From positions 1-64,000 of the forward strand of contig JBNKKR010000009.1 in the NCBI GenBank assembly GCA_050291935.1: 64,000 bases of DNA. Reading direction: 5' to 3'. The position numbers were made by a program, and so were the translations under genes. The notes under the pieces were generated by a model, which was given only the letters and a program-made list of their open reading frames with translations, was not told the origin of the DNA and searched no databases. Below, piece by piece: positions 27,615 through 36,632 of the stretch (position 1 is its first letter; each line of letters opens with the position of its first letter). The DNA is from Desulfocapsa sp050291935. GTDB lineage: Bacteria; Desulfobacterota; Desulfobulbia; Desulfobulbales; Desulfocapsaceae.

Positions 27615-28040
27615 TTACAGACTCCTTCCCAAAATTTTACCAGCCATAGCATTTGCAAAGCCTTCAACTCCAGCTTCCAGCTCTTTTTTAGCAGCTGCAA
27701 CCTGCGCCTTTACATCAGCCAGTTGTTTATCTTTTTCAGCATCCGCTTCCGCCTTTATCGTGGCAAGCTTTTCCTCACCTGCAGCCTTGGCACCAGCCCT
27801 TGCACTATCAAGCGCGGCCTTTGCCTTATTGGATGCTTTGGACATCTTCTTGTCTACTTCTTCCTGTCGTCTGCGAGCATCATCTTCATATTTAATGACT
27901 TCGTTTTGCATGCCTTGCAGCTTTTCTTTCCTCTCCTTCAAGATCTTCAACACCGGTTTGTAAATGATTCCGTTAAGGAGATACATTAAAATAAAGGCAT
28001 TAATGATTTGAAGCAACAAGGTGATATCCATCGTTACCAT
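27615..28040 (-). CDS. F0 ATP synthase subunit b'
   Basis: 141 residues: an N-terminal membrane helix (LLLQIINAFILMYLLNGIIY) followed by a long charged coiled coil. It is the second, shorter stalk subunit, forming a heterodimer with AtpF, and the first gene of the operon. ATG 28040 has GGAG eight bases upstream. The usual family symbol is atpF' (or atpF2). Confidence 0.93.
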   Translation of the reverse strand: MVTMDITLLLQIINAFILMYLLNGIIYKPVLKILKERKEKLQGMQNEVIKYEDDARRRQEEVDKKMSKASNKAKAALDSARAGAKAAGEEKLATIKAEADAEKDKQLADVKAQVAAAKKELEAGVEGFANAMAGKILGRSL

Positions 28041-28116
28041 ATTCTCTGCTCCTGATTAGCTAAGATAATTCAATAAAAACAGTCCAAAATGAATGGTGAT
28101 TCACACTAAAAAAACG

Positions 28117-28145
28117 GTTGTACTTCATACTAGGTGTGATGTCAA
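28117..28145 (-). promoter_or_regulatory. Putative sigma70 promoter of the F1 operon
   Basis: On the minus strand TTGACA (28145-28140) and TACAAC (28122-28117) are 17 bp apart, about 80 bp upstream of the first ATG. The rest of the 219-bp gap to alaS holds no gene or strong stem that I can see. Confidence 0.6.
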
Positions 28146-28259
28146 CGAATTTATGAGCTTATTTCCTGTACTACACTGTTATAGGTGGGTGTTTTCCTGA
28201 AAGATCTTTCCGAAATTTCACTGAATTACAATTCAGTTTTCCCATAAAAAAAATGCAAA

Positions 28260-30908
28260 TTATTCCTCCAATAACTCCCTTACGCACTGCTGTACTGATG
28301 CTATGGCATCGGGCAACTTATCTGGCATTGACCCGCCTGCCTGCGCCATATCAGATCGCCCGCCACCCTTACCGCCAACAGTTGCTGCAACCCTGTTCAC
28401 CAAATCCCCTGCCTTAATGCGGTTGCTCAGTTCCTTGGAAACAATGGCAAGCAGTGCAGCCTTTTTGTTTATTTCTCCACCAAGTACCGCAACACCATCG
28501 CCCATTGCATCTCGTAGTTTATCACCGACTTCACGTAAGGTTTTTGCCGAGTCAAGGGGAATCTTTGCAGCAATAACTTTTACTCCGTTTACTTCAGTGG
28601 CATCTGCCAGCAGGGAATCCAGATCAGATGAGGCAAGCTTGGTTGATAATGTTGCTACCTGCTTTTCAAGTTTTTTTGTATTTTCTATTATAGCCTTTAG
28701 TTTCGTTTCAATCTTGGCAGCTGGCACACTGAGCATGTCGCAAAAACGCTGTTCACGCTTACGGTTGCTTTGCACATATTCAATGGCCCCACGTCCAGTC
28801 AGAGCCTCAATACGCCGAACGCCCGCCGCAATTCCGGATTCGCTTAAGATTTGCATAAGCCCAATACAGCCAGTTGCAGGAACATGGGTTCCACCACACA
28901 ACTCCTTGGAAAAATCGGCAAGCGTTACAACTCGTACACTTTCACCATATTTTTCCCCAAACAGAGCTGTGGCACCTTGGGTAATGGCACTTTCTCGGTC
29001 AAGGAGTTCGGTTTGCGTTGCAATGTTAGCCCGTATTTTTTCATTTACCCGCGCTTCAACTGCTTGAATCTCCTCCTCGGTAAGAGGGTTAAAATGGGTA
29101 AAATCAAAACGTAAGCGATCTGGAGTCACCTGAGAGCCAGCCTGTTTAACATGCTCACCAAGAATTTCTTTGAGGGCGGCCTGTAAAAGGTGGGTTGCGG
29201 TATGATTGGCCGCACATTCGGCGCGCCTGCTCTCTTGTACCAGCAAATCAACTTCAGCATCCATTGCCAACTGCCCGTTTATCACTTCCACGGTATGAAG
29301 AATTATGCCATCACCTTCGGAAACTGTATTGGAGATAATTCCCTTGCCATCCGGCCATATCACTTCACCTGTATCTCCAGCCTGCCCCCCTGATTCCGCA
29401 TAAAATGGTGTGGACGCGGTAAAAAGCTGTCCAGAATCTCCCGTTTGAAGGAGTTCACAGCTATTGCCATTGGTATCCAACAAGCCAAGCACCGCAGACT
29501 TCACCTGCAACTGCTCATAGCCTACAAACTCACTCCTGATACCTTTGGCAATAAGCTCCTGAACACCTTTACCAAGAATACGAACCTCTTCTCCTTTTTG
29601 GGCTGCACGGGAATTACTTCTTTGCTTCTCCATCGCCGTTTCAAAACCCTTTGCATCAAAGCCAACCCCGCGCTCAATGGAAACATCACGGACAATATCC
29701 ACTGGAAAACCAAATGTATCATAGAGTTTAAAAATAAACTCTCCCTGAATGGTCTTCTCACTTTGCTGTTGTATACGGGCAATCTCTTCATCAAGTAGGC
29801 CCAGTCCATTTTCCAGGGTTTCATTAAACCGAACTTCTTCGTTGACCACCACCTTTGCAAGCAATTCCACGTTTCCAGCCAGATGGGAATAAGCATCCTG
29901 CATGGAAAGTGTAACCTCATTACAAACTTCTTTTAAAAAGGGCTTGGTTAAACCAAGACTTCTGCCATAACGTATGGCTCGCCGCATTACTCTTCTCAGC
30001 ACGTAACCACGCCCCTCATTGGAAGGCAACACACCATCGGCCACCAGGAACGTGGCAGCTCTTGCATGATCAGCGATAACACGCATGGCAACGGAAGTTC
30101 CATCATCTTCCAAATATTTTTTACCGGAAAGAAGTTCAAGTCTTTGAATCACTGGTTGAAACAGATCAGAATCATAATTATTGAATTTCCCCTGCATAAC
30201 TGCCGCGACGCGTTCAAGTCCCATACCTGTATCGATACTTGGCTTGGGAAGGGGAGTCATCGTCCCATCAGCTGAGCGATTAAACTGCATAAAAACAAGG
30301 TTCCACAACTCCAAAAAGCGATCACAATCACATCCAACGGCACAATCTTCTCTTCCGCAACCCGCTTCAACGCCTTGATCAATATGGATCTCTGAGCATG
30401 GGCCGCAGGGGCCGGTATCTCCCATGGCCCAGAAATTATCCTTTTCGCCCAACCTGACAATTCGCCCTTTCGGAAGAGCCTCCACCTCTTCCCACAGCCC
30501 GAAGGCCTCATCGTCATCGGTAAACACCGAAACCCACATCTGCTCTGCGGGCAAGCCAAGCTCTTGTATTAAAAAATCCCAGGCAAAGCGGATGGCATCT
30601 TTTTTAAAATAGTCGCCAAAGGAAAAATTACCCAGCATCTCAAAAAACGTATGATGCCTTGCGGTATAGCCTACATTTTCAAGATCATTGTGCTTACCGC
30701 CAGCACGAACACAGCGTTGAGAAGTTACCGCTCGTACGTAATCACGGCTATCCTCGCCCATAAAGACAGTCTTAAACTGGACCATCCCGGCATTTACAAA
30801 AAGCAGAGTTGGGTCGTCATGGGGAACCAAAGAAGAACTGTCCACCTTTGTATGTCCATGCTTTGCAAAATAATCTAAAAAGCGCTTGCGTATTTCTTTT
30901 CCTTTCAT
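28260..30908 (-). CDS. alaS: Alanyl-tRNA synthetase
   Basis: 882 residues, full length: class II aminoacylation core (RKRFLDYFAKHGHTKVDSSS, FFEMLGNFSFGDYF), tRNA-recognition helices, the editing domain with HTATHLLQAAL and the zinc-type CGGTH motif, and the C-terminal DHHA1 domain (GGKGGGRSDMAQAGG). It charges tRNA-Ala and clears mischarged Ser/Gly. Upstream of the ATP synthase operon and transcribed in the same direction; the isochorismatase-fold gene ends 21 bp before it. Confidence 0.98.
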   Translation of the reverse strand: MKGKEIRKRFLDYFAKHGHTKVDSSSLVPHDDPTLLFVNAGMVQFKTVFMGEDSRDYVRAVTSQRCVRAGGKHNDLENVGYTARHHTFFEMLGNFSFGDYFKKDAIRFAWDFLIQELGLPAEQMWVSVFTDDDEAFGLWEEVEALPKGRIVRLGEKDNFWAMGDTGPCGPCSEIHIDQGVEAGCGREDCAVGCDCDRFLELWNLVFMQFNRSADGTMTPLPKPSIDTGMGLERVAAVMQGKFNNYDSDLFQPVIQRLELLSGKKYLEDDGTSVAMRVIADHARAATFLVADGVLPSNEGRGYVLRRVMRRAIRYGRSLGLTKPFLKEVCNEVTLSMQDAYSHLAGNVELLAKVVVNEEVRFNETLENGLGLLDEEIARIQQQSEKTIQGEFIFKLYDTFGFPVDIVRDVSIERGVGFDAKGFETAMEKQRSNSRAAQKGEEVRILGKGVQELIAKGIRSEFVGYEQLQVKSAVLGLLDTNGNSCELLQTGDSGQLFTASTPFYAESGGQAGDTGEVIWPDGKGIISNTVSEGDGIILHTVEVINGQLAMDAEVDLLVQESRRAECAANHTATHLLQAALKEILGEHVKQAGSQVTPDRLRFDFTHFNPLTEEEIQAVEARVNEKIRANIATQTELLDRESAITQGATALFGEKYGESVRVVTLADFSKELCGGTHVPATGCIGLMQILSESGIAAGVRRIEALTGRGAIEYVQSNRKREQRFCDMLSVPAAKIETKLKAIIENTKKLEKQVATLSTKLASSDLDSLLADATEVNGVKVIAAKIPLDSAKTLREVGDKLRDAMGDGVAVLGGEINKKAALLAIVSKELSNRIKAGDLVNRVAATVGGKGGGRSDMAQAGGSMPDKLPDAIASVQQCVRELLEE

Positions 30909-30929
30909 ATCTGTACGTAGAATGTAAAA

Positions 30930-31475
30930 TTATAAAATATGTGGTAAAACTGCTTTAAAATCAGATGTCCCTGCCTTCTCAAGCAGTTCATATACCAGCA
31001 TTTCCATGGGAACAATACCAACTCCCATGGCCTCTAGTCTTTTAAGACCTAACTCCTTATTACTAGCAGTACGTGAGGATACTGCATCGGCAATCACCAA
31101 AGGAGTCATACCCAAATCAAGAAGCCCCATGGCAGTTTGGTAAATGCAAATATGGGTTTCAACCCCTACCAACACGGCATGGGTCACCGTTTGTGGAAGC
31201 GTATCCAACAAATGGTTGGTCTTCCTATTGGCAACGGCATTAAATTCTACCTTATCGGGACGCGGCACACCTTGTACCAACTCCTCAATGGCTGGTGGAT
31301 AACAACCCAAGCCTTTCTTATACTGGGTGTTTGCAAGTATTGGCAAGCTTAGTATGGTGGCAATATGGATCATCCTTGCGATACCATCCACCACCTTCTC
31401 TGCTTCAAAAATCTGCGTCAGCAAACGTTCCTGGGGATCTATTATGTGCAGATAGCAATCTTTGGGTTGTAACAT
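30930..31475 (-). CDS. Isochorismatase-fold cysteine hydrolase (YcaC-like)
   Basis: 181 residues with the family triad: Asp in HIIDPQERL, Lys in PDKVEFNA, and the nucleophile Cys in GVETHICIYQTA. A compact hydrolase without a known substrate (YcaC-like subgroup, not the isochorismatase of siderophore synthesis). It lies 21 bp upstream of alaS in the same direction, so the two are probably co-transcribed. Confidence 0.85.
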   Translation of the reverse strand: MLQPKDCYLHIIDPQERLLTQIFEAEKVVDGIARMIHIATILSLPILANTQYKKGLGCYPPAIEELVQGVPRPDKVEFNAVANRKTNHLLDTLPQTVTHAVLVGVETHICIYQTAMGLLDLGMTPLVIADAVSSRTASNKELGLKRLEAMGVGIVPMEMLVYELLEKAGTSDFKAVLPHIL

Positions 31476-31647
31476 AGGTCTACCTTGTCATGTTCATTGC
31501 AAAAATGGGGATATAGCTGAGTTGAGCAAGCTTTCTGCTGTCGTGAAAGTGTTCTCATCCCATACCATGCAAACTGCTGACACTATCATTTTACTCCCCT
31601 TACGTAAATAGCAACTTTGCACCCGTTGCTAATCGGTCAAAAAAAAA

Positions 31648-31672
31648 GGGCATCCACACCAGGTGGATGCCC
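31648..31672 (-). terminator. Bidirectional terminator after the symporter gene
   Basis: A 10-bp stem GGGCATCCAC/GTGGATGCCC with a 5-base loop (31658-31662), with A and T runs on the two sides. It ends the acetate operon on the minus strand. Confidence 0.9.
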
Positions 31673-31707
31673 TTTTTGCTTAAAGCAAATGGAATTAACA
31701 GTTCATC

Positions 31708-33456
31708 TTAATGATCAACTGCTCCACCAGCCCCCATGGGAACACGAATGTCCTCAACAAGATGCTGAATATGCTCAGGAGGTGCAGCCGTGAGACTGGA
31801 CACGGTAAGGGCAACCGCAAAGTTAACCACAGCACCCACAGCGCCAAAGGATCCAGGTGCGATTCCAAGCCACCAATTGGCAGCGTTATCTGGAGCCATT
31901 GCTGTTCCTGGAATAAAGAACCATCCTTTAAACCAGAAGATATAGACCAGGGTGAGGCCAAGGCCTGAAAGCATACCAAGAACTGCGCCGGTATTATTCA
32001 CCCGCTTGGCAAAAATTCCCATCATAAGTGCTGGGAATATGGAAGAAGCAGCAAGACCAAAGGCAAGGGCCACAACCTGGGCCGCAAATCCGGGAGGATG
32101 CAGGCCAAGATACCCGGCAACACCAATGGCACCGGCCATGGCGATACGTCCCGCCATTAGCTCTCCCTTATCACTAATGTCTTTTGCAATAATTCCCTTG
32201 ATAATATCATGGGAAATGGCCGAAGAAATAGCAAGGAGCAGACCGGCAGCAGTTGAAAGAGCAGCAGCAATTCCACCCGCAGCAACAAGGGCAATGACCC
32301 AGTTTGGCAATTGAGCAATTTCAGGGTTTGCGAGAACCATGATATCACGGTCAACTTTGGTCATTTCATTCTTCTCTTTGTCACCCACATACTGGATACG
32401 TCCATCACCGTTTTTATCTTCATACTTCAAAAGACCGGTTTTCTCCCAGTTAATAAACCAGGTTGGGAGTGCGTCAATCTTCAAGTTCTGAGAAGTATCA
32501 GGAGCAATTGAATCCGCCTGAATGGTATTCATCAGATTTAAACGAGCCATGGCGCCAACAGCAGGAGCTGTGGTGTAGAGGATGGCAATAAAGACAAGTG
32601 CCCAACCAGCGGATGAACGAGCGTCCTTTACCTTAGGAACGGTAAAGAAACGGGTAATAACATGGGGCAGTCCGGCGGTACCAATCATCAGAGAAAGGGT
32701 AAGCAGGAAGATATTCAACGTACTCCCCTTCTGGGTGGTATAGGCAGCAAAACCCAAGTCCACAAGGGTCTTATCCATTTTATCTAAAAGATACATACCC
32801 GAGCCATCATTCATCATCGCCCCAAGTCCAAGCTGTGGAATGGGAGTTCCCGTAAGCGACAGGGAGATAAAAACAGCAGGTACAGTATAGGCAAAGATAA
32901 GTACGCAGTACTGGGCGATCTGGGTATAGGTTACACCTTTCATTCCACCAAGAACGGCATAGACAAAAACGATTGCCATTCCAACGAACAATCCTGTTTC
33001 AAAGGGCATCTCCAGAAAACGGGAAAAGGCAACACCAATTCCTTTCATCTGACCAATAACATAGGTCAGAGATGCGACGATAAGACAAATTACCGCAACA
33101 ACTCGTGCAGTCTGCGAATAGAAACGATCACCAATAAACTCAGGTACGGTGAACTTCCCATATTTTCGCAGATATGGAGCAAGGAGCATGGCAAGCAGAC
33201 AGTATCCACCAGTCCATCCCATAAGGTACACAGAGGCGTCATAGCCTTTAAAGGCAATAAGGCCTGCCATTGAAATAAATGAGGCTGCTGACATCCAGTC
33301 CGCTCCGGTGGCCATTCCATTTAAAACCGGATGTACACCTTTACCCGCAACATAAAATTCACCGGTTGTCGCCGCGCGAGCCTTAATAGCAATAAAAATA
33401 TAAAGTAGAAAGGTCGCCCCAACCACTGCATAGGTCCATAATTGTAAATTACTCAT
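31708..33456 (-). CDS. Na+/solute symporter, acetate type (VC_2705 subfamily of SSS)
   Basis: 582 residues, about 13 membrane segments of the sodium:solute symporter fold. Key segments: YVAGKGVHPVLNGMATGADWMSAASF at the N-terminus, TVPEFIGDRF, and LPHVITRFFTVPKVKDAR. A soluble insert around residues 310-370 contains acidic EDKNGDG-type residues, a possible EF-hand-like calcium loop. It is paired with a DUF4212 small subunit and sits downstream of acs, which points to acetate or a related short-chain acid. It is the last gene of the cluster, followed by a strong terminator. Confidence 0.92.
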   Translation of the reverse strand: MSNLQLWTYAVVGATFLLYIFIAIKARAATTGEFYVAGKGVHPVLNGMATGADWMSAASFISMAGLIAFKGYDASVYLMGWTGGYCLLAMLLAPYLRKYGKFTVPEFIGDRFYSQTARVVAVICLIVASLTYVIGQMKGIGVAFSRFLEMPFETGLFVGMAIVFVYAVLGGMKGVTYTQIAQYCVLIFAYTVPAVFISLSLTGTPIPQLGLGAMMNDGSGMYLLDKMDKTLVDLGFAAYTTQKGSTLNIFLLTLSLMIGTAGLPHVITRFFTVPKVKDARSSAGWALVFIAILYTTAPAVGAMARLNLMNTIQADSIAPDTSQNLKIDALPTWFINWEKTGLLKYEDKNGDGRIQYVGDKEKNEMTKVDRDIMVLANPEIAQLPNWVIALVAAGGIAAALSTAAGLLLAISSAISHDIIKGIIAKDISDKGELMAGRIAMAGAIGVAGYLGLHPPGFAAQVVALAFGLAASSIFPALMMGIFAKRVNNTGAVLGMLSGLGLTLVYIFWFKGWFFIPGTAMAPDNAANWWLGIAPGSFGAVGAVVNFAVALTVSSLTAAPPEHIQHLVEDIRVPMGAGGAVDH

Positions 33457-33467
33457 TGTATCTCTCC

Positions 33468-33722
33468 TTAATCTTCGCTAACGCCAAATTTCTTATCGAG
33501 CTGATTCATACGCCAAGCGTAAAAGAAGATCAGAGCAACAAATACGTAAATGGATCCCTGCTGGGCAAACCAAAATCCCAGTGGATAACCACCCAAAATT
33601 TTAATACTGTTCAGCGGCTGGCAAAACAGAATACCCGCCCCGAACGATACTAAAAACCAGACGATAATACACCCGATTACAAGTCGGATGTTCGCCTGCC
33701 AATACTTCTGAACATCGGTCAT
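33468..33722 (-). CDS. DUF4212 small subunit of Na+/solute symporter
   Basis: 84 residues with two membrane helices and the family start YWQANIRLVIGCIIVWFLVSFG, then GFWFAQQGSIYVFVALIFFYAWRMNQLDKKFG. These proteins always precede VC_2705-type symporters and are thought to be accessory subunits. It starts 172 bp after the exonuclease gene, which leaves room for a second promoter. A weak U-tracted hairpin lies near 33755-33780. Confidence 0.9.
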   Translation of the reverse strand: MTDVQKYWQANIRLVIGCIIVWFLVSFGAGILFCQPLNSIKILGGYPLGFWFAQQGSIYVFVALIFFYAWRMNQLDKKFGVSED

Positions 33723-33894
33723 AATTTTCTCTCCTCCGTATAAAAATTAAAAAAAAGGCCACTCTTCCTCCGGTCATGGTCTATACCACAACTTCGTAAT
33801 CAGTTCAACTTCCCACCGATAAGCAAGATCAGGCCAACCTAACACCATAAATCCAATTACAAACGGATCTTAATACCAACAACTTCTTTTCTCT

Positions 33895-34614
33895 TTAATA
33901 TCTAAAACTTCCAACCCTTCCCGCCTGGAAAATATCCCGCAAGGTCACGAGTCCCCCCTTTCTAAATTTTTTTATTAGATAGAGAAAGAGATAGGCCGTT
34001 TGCAAAGCATCTTCTAAAGCATCATGCGGCTTAAAAGTTGGTAAATTATATTCTATGCCCAAATCATTGAGGCTATAGCTCATCTCCTTGGGGTTGTGTT
34101 CGTGATAGTGCCCTAACCGCACCCGATTATAGCCCTGCGCCATCCGCATGGTATCCACACCGGGATTGGATAGAGTTCCCCCCATCACCGCTTTGGCTGC
34201 CTTGTTTAAAAAATGCATATCAAGGAGCAGATGATGCCCCACCAGCAAACTGCCATGGATATAGTCAACAAACTGCGGTAAAACCTTTTCAGCCGGCTCT
34301 GCCTGGGCAAGTTTTTCCGGGGTAATTCTATGCACCAGCGTTGCCTGGGTAGACGTTATCTTTTTAGGCTGAATAAAACGATGAAACATTGATGACAAAT
34401 CAATCTGCAGATTACTGATCTTCACTGCTCCGATTGATATCAGTTCATCCTTTTTCTTGCTTAACCCGGTAAGCTCGGTATCACAAACGACAAAACTAAA
34501 CTCCGCAAGGGGTCTTCCCTGGTCAAAACGTGTAAAAAACTCTTTATTTGCAACGAGCTTGGCATCGGGTGCCCTAAACCAACTTGCTGGATCAAATAAC
34601 CTTGGCATTTTCAA
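33895..34614 (-). CDS. DnaQ-like 3'-5' exonuclease
   Basis: 239 residues of the DEDDh superfamily: Exo I DTELTGLSKKKDELISIGAV, Exo II with HHLLLDMHFLNKA, and Exo III HDALEDALQTAYLF. The Glu of the DxE pair is present. It resembles the epsilon subunit but lacks polymerase-binding features. It overlaps the DUF294 gene by four bases (ATGA) and belongs to the acetate cluster; homologous clusters occur in gammaproteobacteria. Its role there is not established; it may act on a nucleotide or RNA produced by the neighbouring nucleotidyltransferase-like protein. Confidence 0.9.
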   Translation of the reverse strand: MKMPRLFDPASWFRAPDAKLVANKEFFTRFDQGRPLAEFSFVVCDTELTGLSKKKDELISIGAVKISNLQIDLSSMFHRFIQPKKITSTQATLVHRITPEKLAQAEPAEKVLPQFVDYIHGSLLVGHHLLLDMHFLNKAAKAVMGGTLSNPGVDTMRMAQGYNRVRLGHYHEHNPKEMSYSLNDLGIEYNLPTFKPHDALEDALQTAYLFLYLIKKFRKGGLVTLRDIFQAGRVGSFRY

Positions 34615-36539
34615 GCCGTTGGGTACATTCTATCAAGCACAGCGTATACTTTTTCTATCACCGCAAACGCCTCTTTTAACATCCGCCTTTCAAGATCAGA
34701 CAAACTGGCCGGGTCAATATGGTTATCTGGCAAGATCCCCTTTTCCAGCTGGGCCAGTTGATGGATCAAACGCTGCTGCATCTGGAGTTCATAGGCGTCG
34801 GTTGCGGCAATCCACAATTCATGGGTAACCAAATCAGAATCGACAAGGGCCTTTAGACGAGCTAACGTATTGGTCTCGTTAATACCATGCCTAAGTGATA
34901 AAACACGGGCAAAATTAACAAGAGGCGTCAAACCCTTCTGTTTTATATCCAGATGATTCTTATGCTCACCATCTTTGTCGACAATAAAATTTTTAAAAAA
35001 TGACAACGGAATCGGCGTTGATAAGCATTGTCTCGCCAGATGAAAAAGAAAGATATCCTGCTTACCCGCCTCACTGACAAGATGTTTACGCAATTCCTGG
35101 GCAAGTGAATGTTCACCAAACCCAGACCGAAAATCAAAAAAGATGGTGGCGTGTAACAGCTCCTGTGGATCCGGAGTATTGATCCATTTTGAGAAGTATT
35201 TTTTCCAGACCGATAACGGCTGACACCACTTGGGATTTATCGCCATAATCTCGCCTGGGCACAGGGGATATCCACAGTTTACCAGATGATCAATTGCCTT
35301 CTTGGCAAAGGTCTTAAAATAGTTCTCAGCTATCTCTTTTGTCTTGGCATCAGAAGGATCCGCATACAATATTGCATTATCCTGATCAGTTTTAAAGGTC
35401 TGCTCTCTTCTTCCTTCACTTCCCATCAGCAGCCAGCAATACGGAACTGGCGGTGGGCCAAGTTCTTTTTCCAGCAGGGAAAGCATCCTCTCTAAAATAT
35501 GGTCGTTGAGGATGGCAATCATTTGGGTAATATTTCCAGCCTTGGCTCCTTCCTTAATAAGTCCTCGAATAACCTCAGGGATTTTCTGGGCCAGTTCATA
35601 GAGGCCACTGATCTTCTGTTGGCCTCGTATCTCTTTAAAAAGATAATAGGGAGAATGCCCCTGAAGAAGCATTATATCGTGGGAGGTAACCACCCCGATA
35701 AGTATCCCTCTTTTTTCCACCGCAAGATGATGAATACCGGTACTCATCATACGCAGTAACACATCAAAACAGAGGGTCTGGGAAAGAACACTTTGCACAG
35801 GTCCGGTCATAACCGTTGCCACCGGCTTATTATAATCAAAACCCGCCGCCACCACTTTACAACGTAAATCACGATCGGTAATTATTCCTACAATGGCATC
35901 TTCATCCTCGGGTTCATGGATAAGCAGGCTTCCCACACGAAATTCAGCCATTGTAGCCGCTGCATCTTTTATGGATACATTGCTTGCAACCTTACGCAGT
36001 GTTTTAACCAAATCACCAACCCTTACCGAAAAGAGATAGAGATCATCACCACTTCGTTTAGAAACCTTATGGTAGCGTAATTCGTTGTAAGCGGTATTAA
36101 CAATTTTTTCAGAAAAGCTTTTCAGATAGTAATGGGCAAAAGAGGGTTCATCCTCTACAAGTTCAAGGAAGATCTCCCGAGGCAAGAGAAAGCAAAAAGT
36201 ATCTTCCACCGTTTCAATATTTAAATTTGCAAGGGTTCCCCTGATAATACCAAGGGCACCAATATATGCACCCTCGCCGCGAATATCCTTAAGGGTCACA
36301 TCTCCTTGATCATCCTCAATAAAGGCCTTTACCCCGCCTCGCTGAACAAGATGCAGATGGGTAATTTCCGTCTCCCCGGCCGTAAACAAACGCGTCCCTT
36401 TAGGGAAAAAATCCACCCGGCAATGGTTGGCAATGCGATGTAATGTTTGCTTTTCTAAGTTGCTAAACGGCAAGATTTTCCTAAAAAAGGAAATTGCCAT
36501 TTCCGGCGCAATTCTATGTACATCACTAGCTGAGGACAC
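34611..36539 (-). CDS. cNMP-binding / CBS / DUF294 nucleotidyltransferase-like protein
   Basis: 642 residues: cyclic-nucleotide-binding domain (about 20-135), a CBS pair (about 180-305, with IITDRDLR and VVTSHDIM), a DUF294 nucleotidyltransferase-like domain with GSEGRREQTFKTDQDNAILY (about 380-400), and a helical DUF294 C-terminal domain. This design is a ligand-sensing regulatory enzyme that may modify a protein or RNA. GTG 36539 is the start, since GGAG lies seven bases upstream; ATG 36500 is an alternative. Between acs and the exonuclease gene. Confidence 0.9.
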   Translation of the reverse strand: MSSASDVHRIAPEMAISFFRKILPFSNLEKQTLHRIANHCRVDFFPKGTRLFTAGETEITHLHLVQRGGVKAFIEDDQGDVTLKDIRGEGAYIGALGIIRGTLANLNIETVEDTFCFLLPREIFLELVEDEPSFAHYYLKSFSEKIVNTAYNELRYHKVSKRSGDDLYLFSVRVGDLVKTLRKVASNVSIKDAAATMAEFRVGSLLIHEPEDEDAIVGIITDRDLRCKVVAAGFDYNKPVATVMTGPVQSVLSQTLCFDVLLRMMSTGIHHLAVEKRGILIGVVTSHDIMLLQGHSPYYLFKEIRGQQKISGLYELAQKIPEVIRGLIKEGAKAGNITQMIAILNDHILERMLSLLEKELGPPPVPYCWLLMGSEGRREQTFKTDQDNAILYADPSDAKTKEIAENYFKTFAKKAIDHLVNCGYPLCPGEIMAINPKWCQPLSVWKKYFSKWINTPDPQELLHATIFFDFRSGFGEHSLAQELRKHLVSEAGKQDIFLFHLARQCLSTPIPLSFFKNFIVDKDGEHKNHLDIKQKGLTPLVNFARVLSLRHGINETNTLARLKALVDSDLVTHELWIAATDAYELQMQQRLIHQLAQLEKGILPDNHIDPASLSDLERRMLKEAFAVIEKVYAVLDRMYPTA

Positions 36540-36579
36540 AAACCTTCTCCAAAAATATCAGATAATTCAGCAAAGGGAC

Positions 36580-36604
36580 GAAACCCCTCAAACAGAGGGG
36601 TTTC
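36580..36604 (-). terminator. Hairpin between acs and the DUF294 gene
   Basis: A perfect 10-bp stem GAAACCCCTC/GAGGGGTTTC with a 5-base loop in the 93-bp gap. The T run after it is weak, so it may act as a partial terminator or mRNA-end stabiliser that lowers expression of the downstream genes relative to acs. Confidence 0.55.
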
Positions 36605-36632
36605 ATTTACAACCATTCTTCAAAAGAATGAA

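Noticed and set aside
28303..29067. 254-codon open frame opposite alaS
   Set aside because: Antisense to a conserved domain of AlaS, composition rich in Ser and Ala without motifs; shadow of the real gene.
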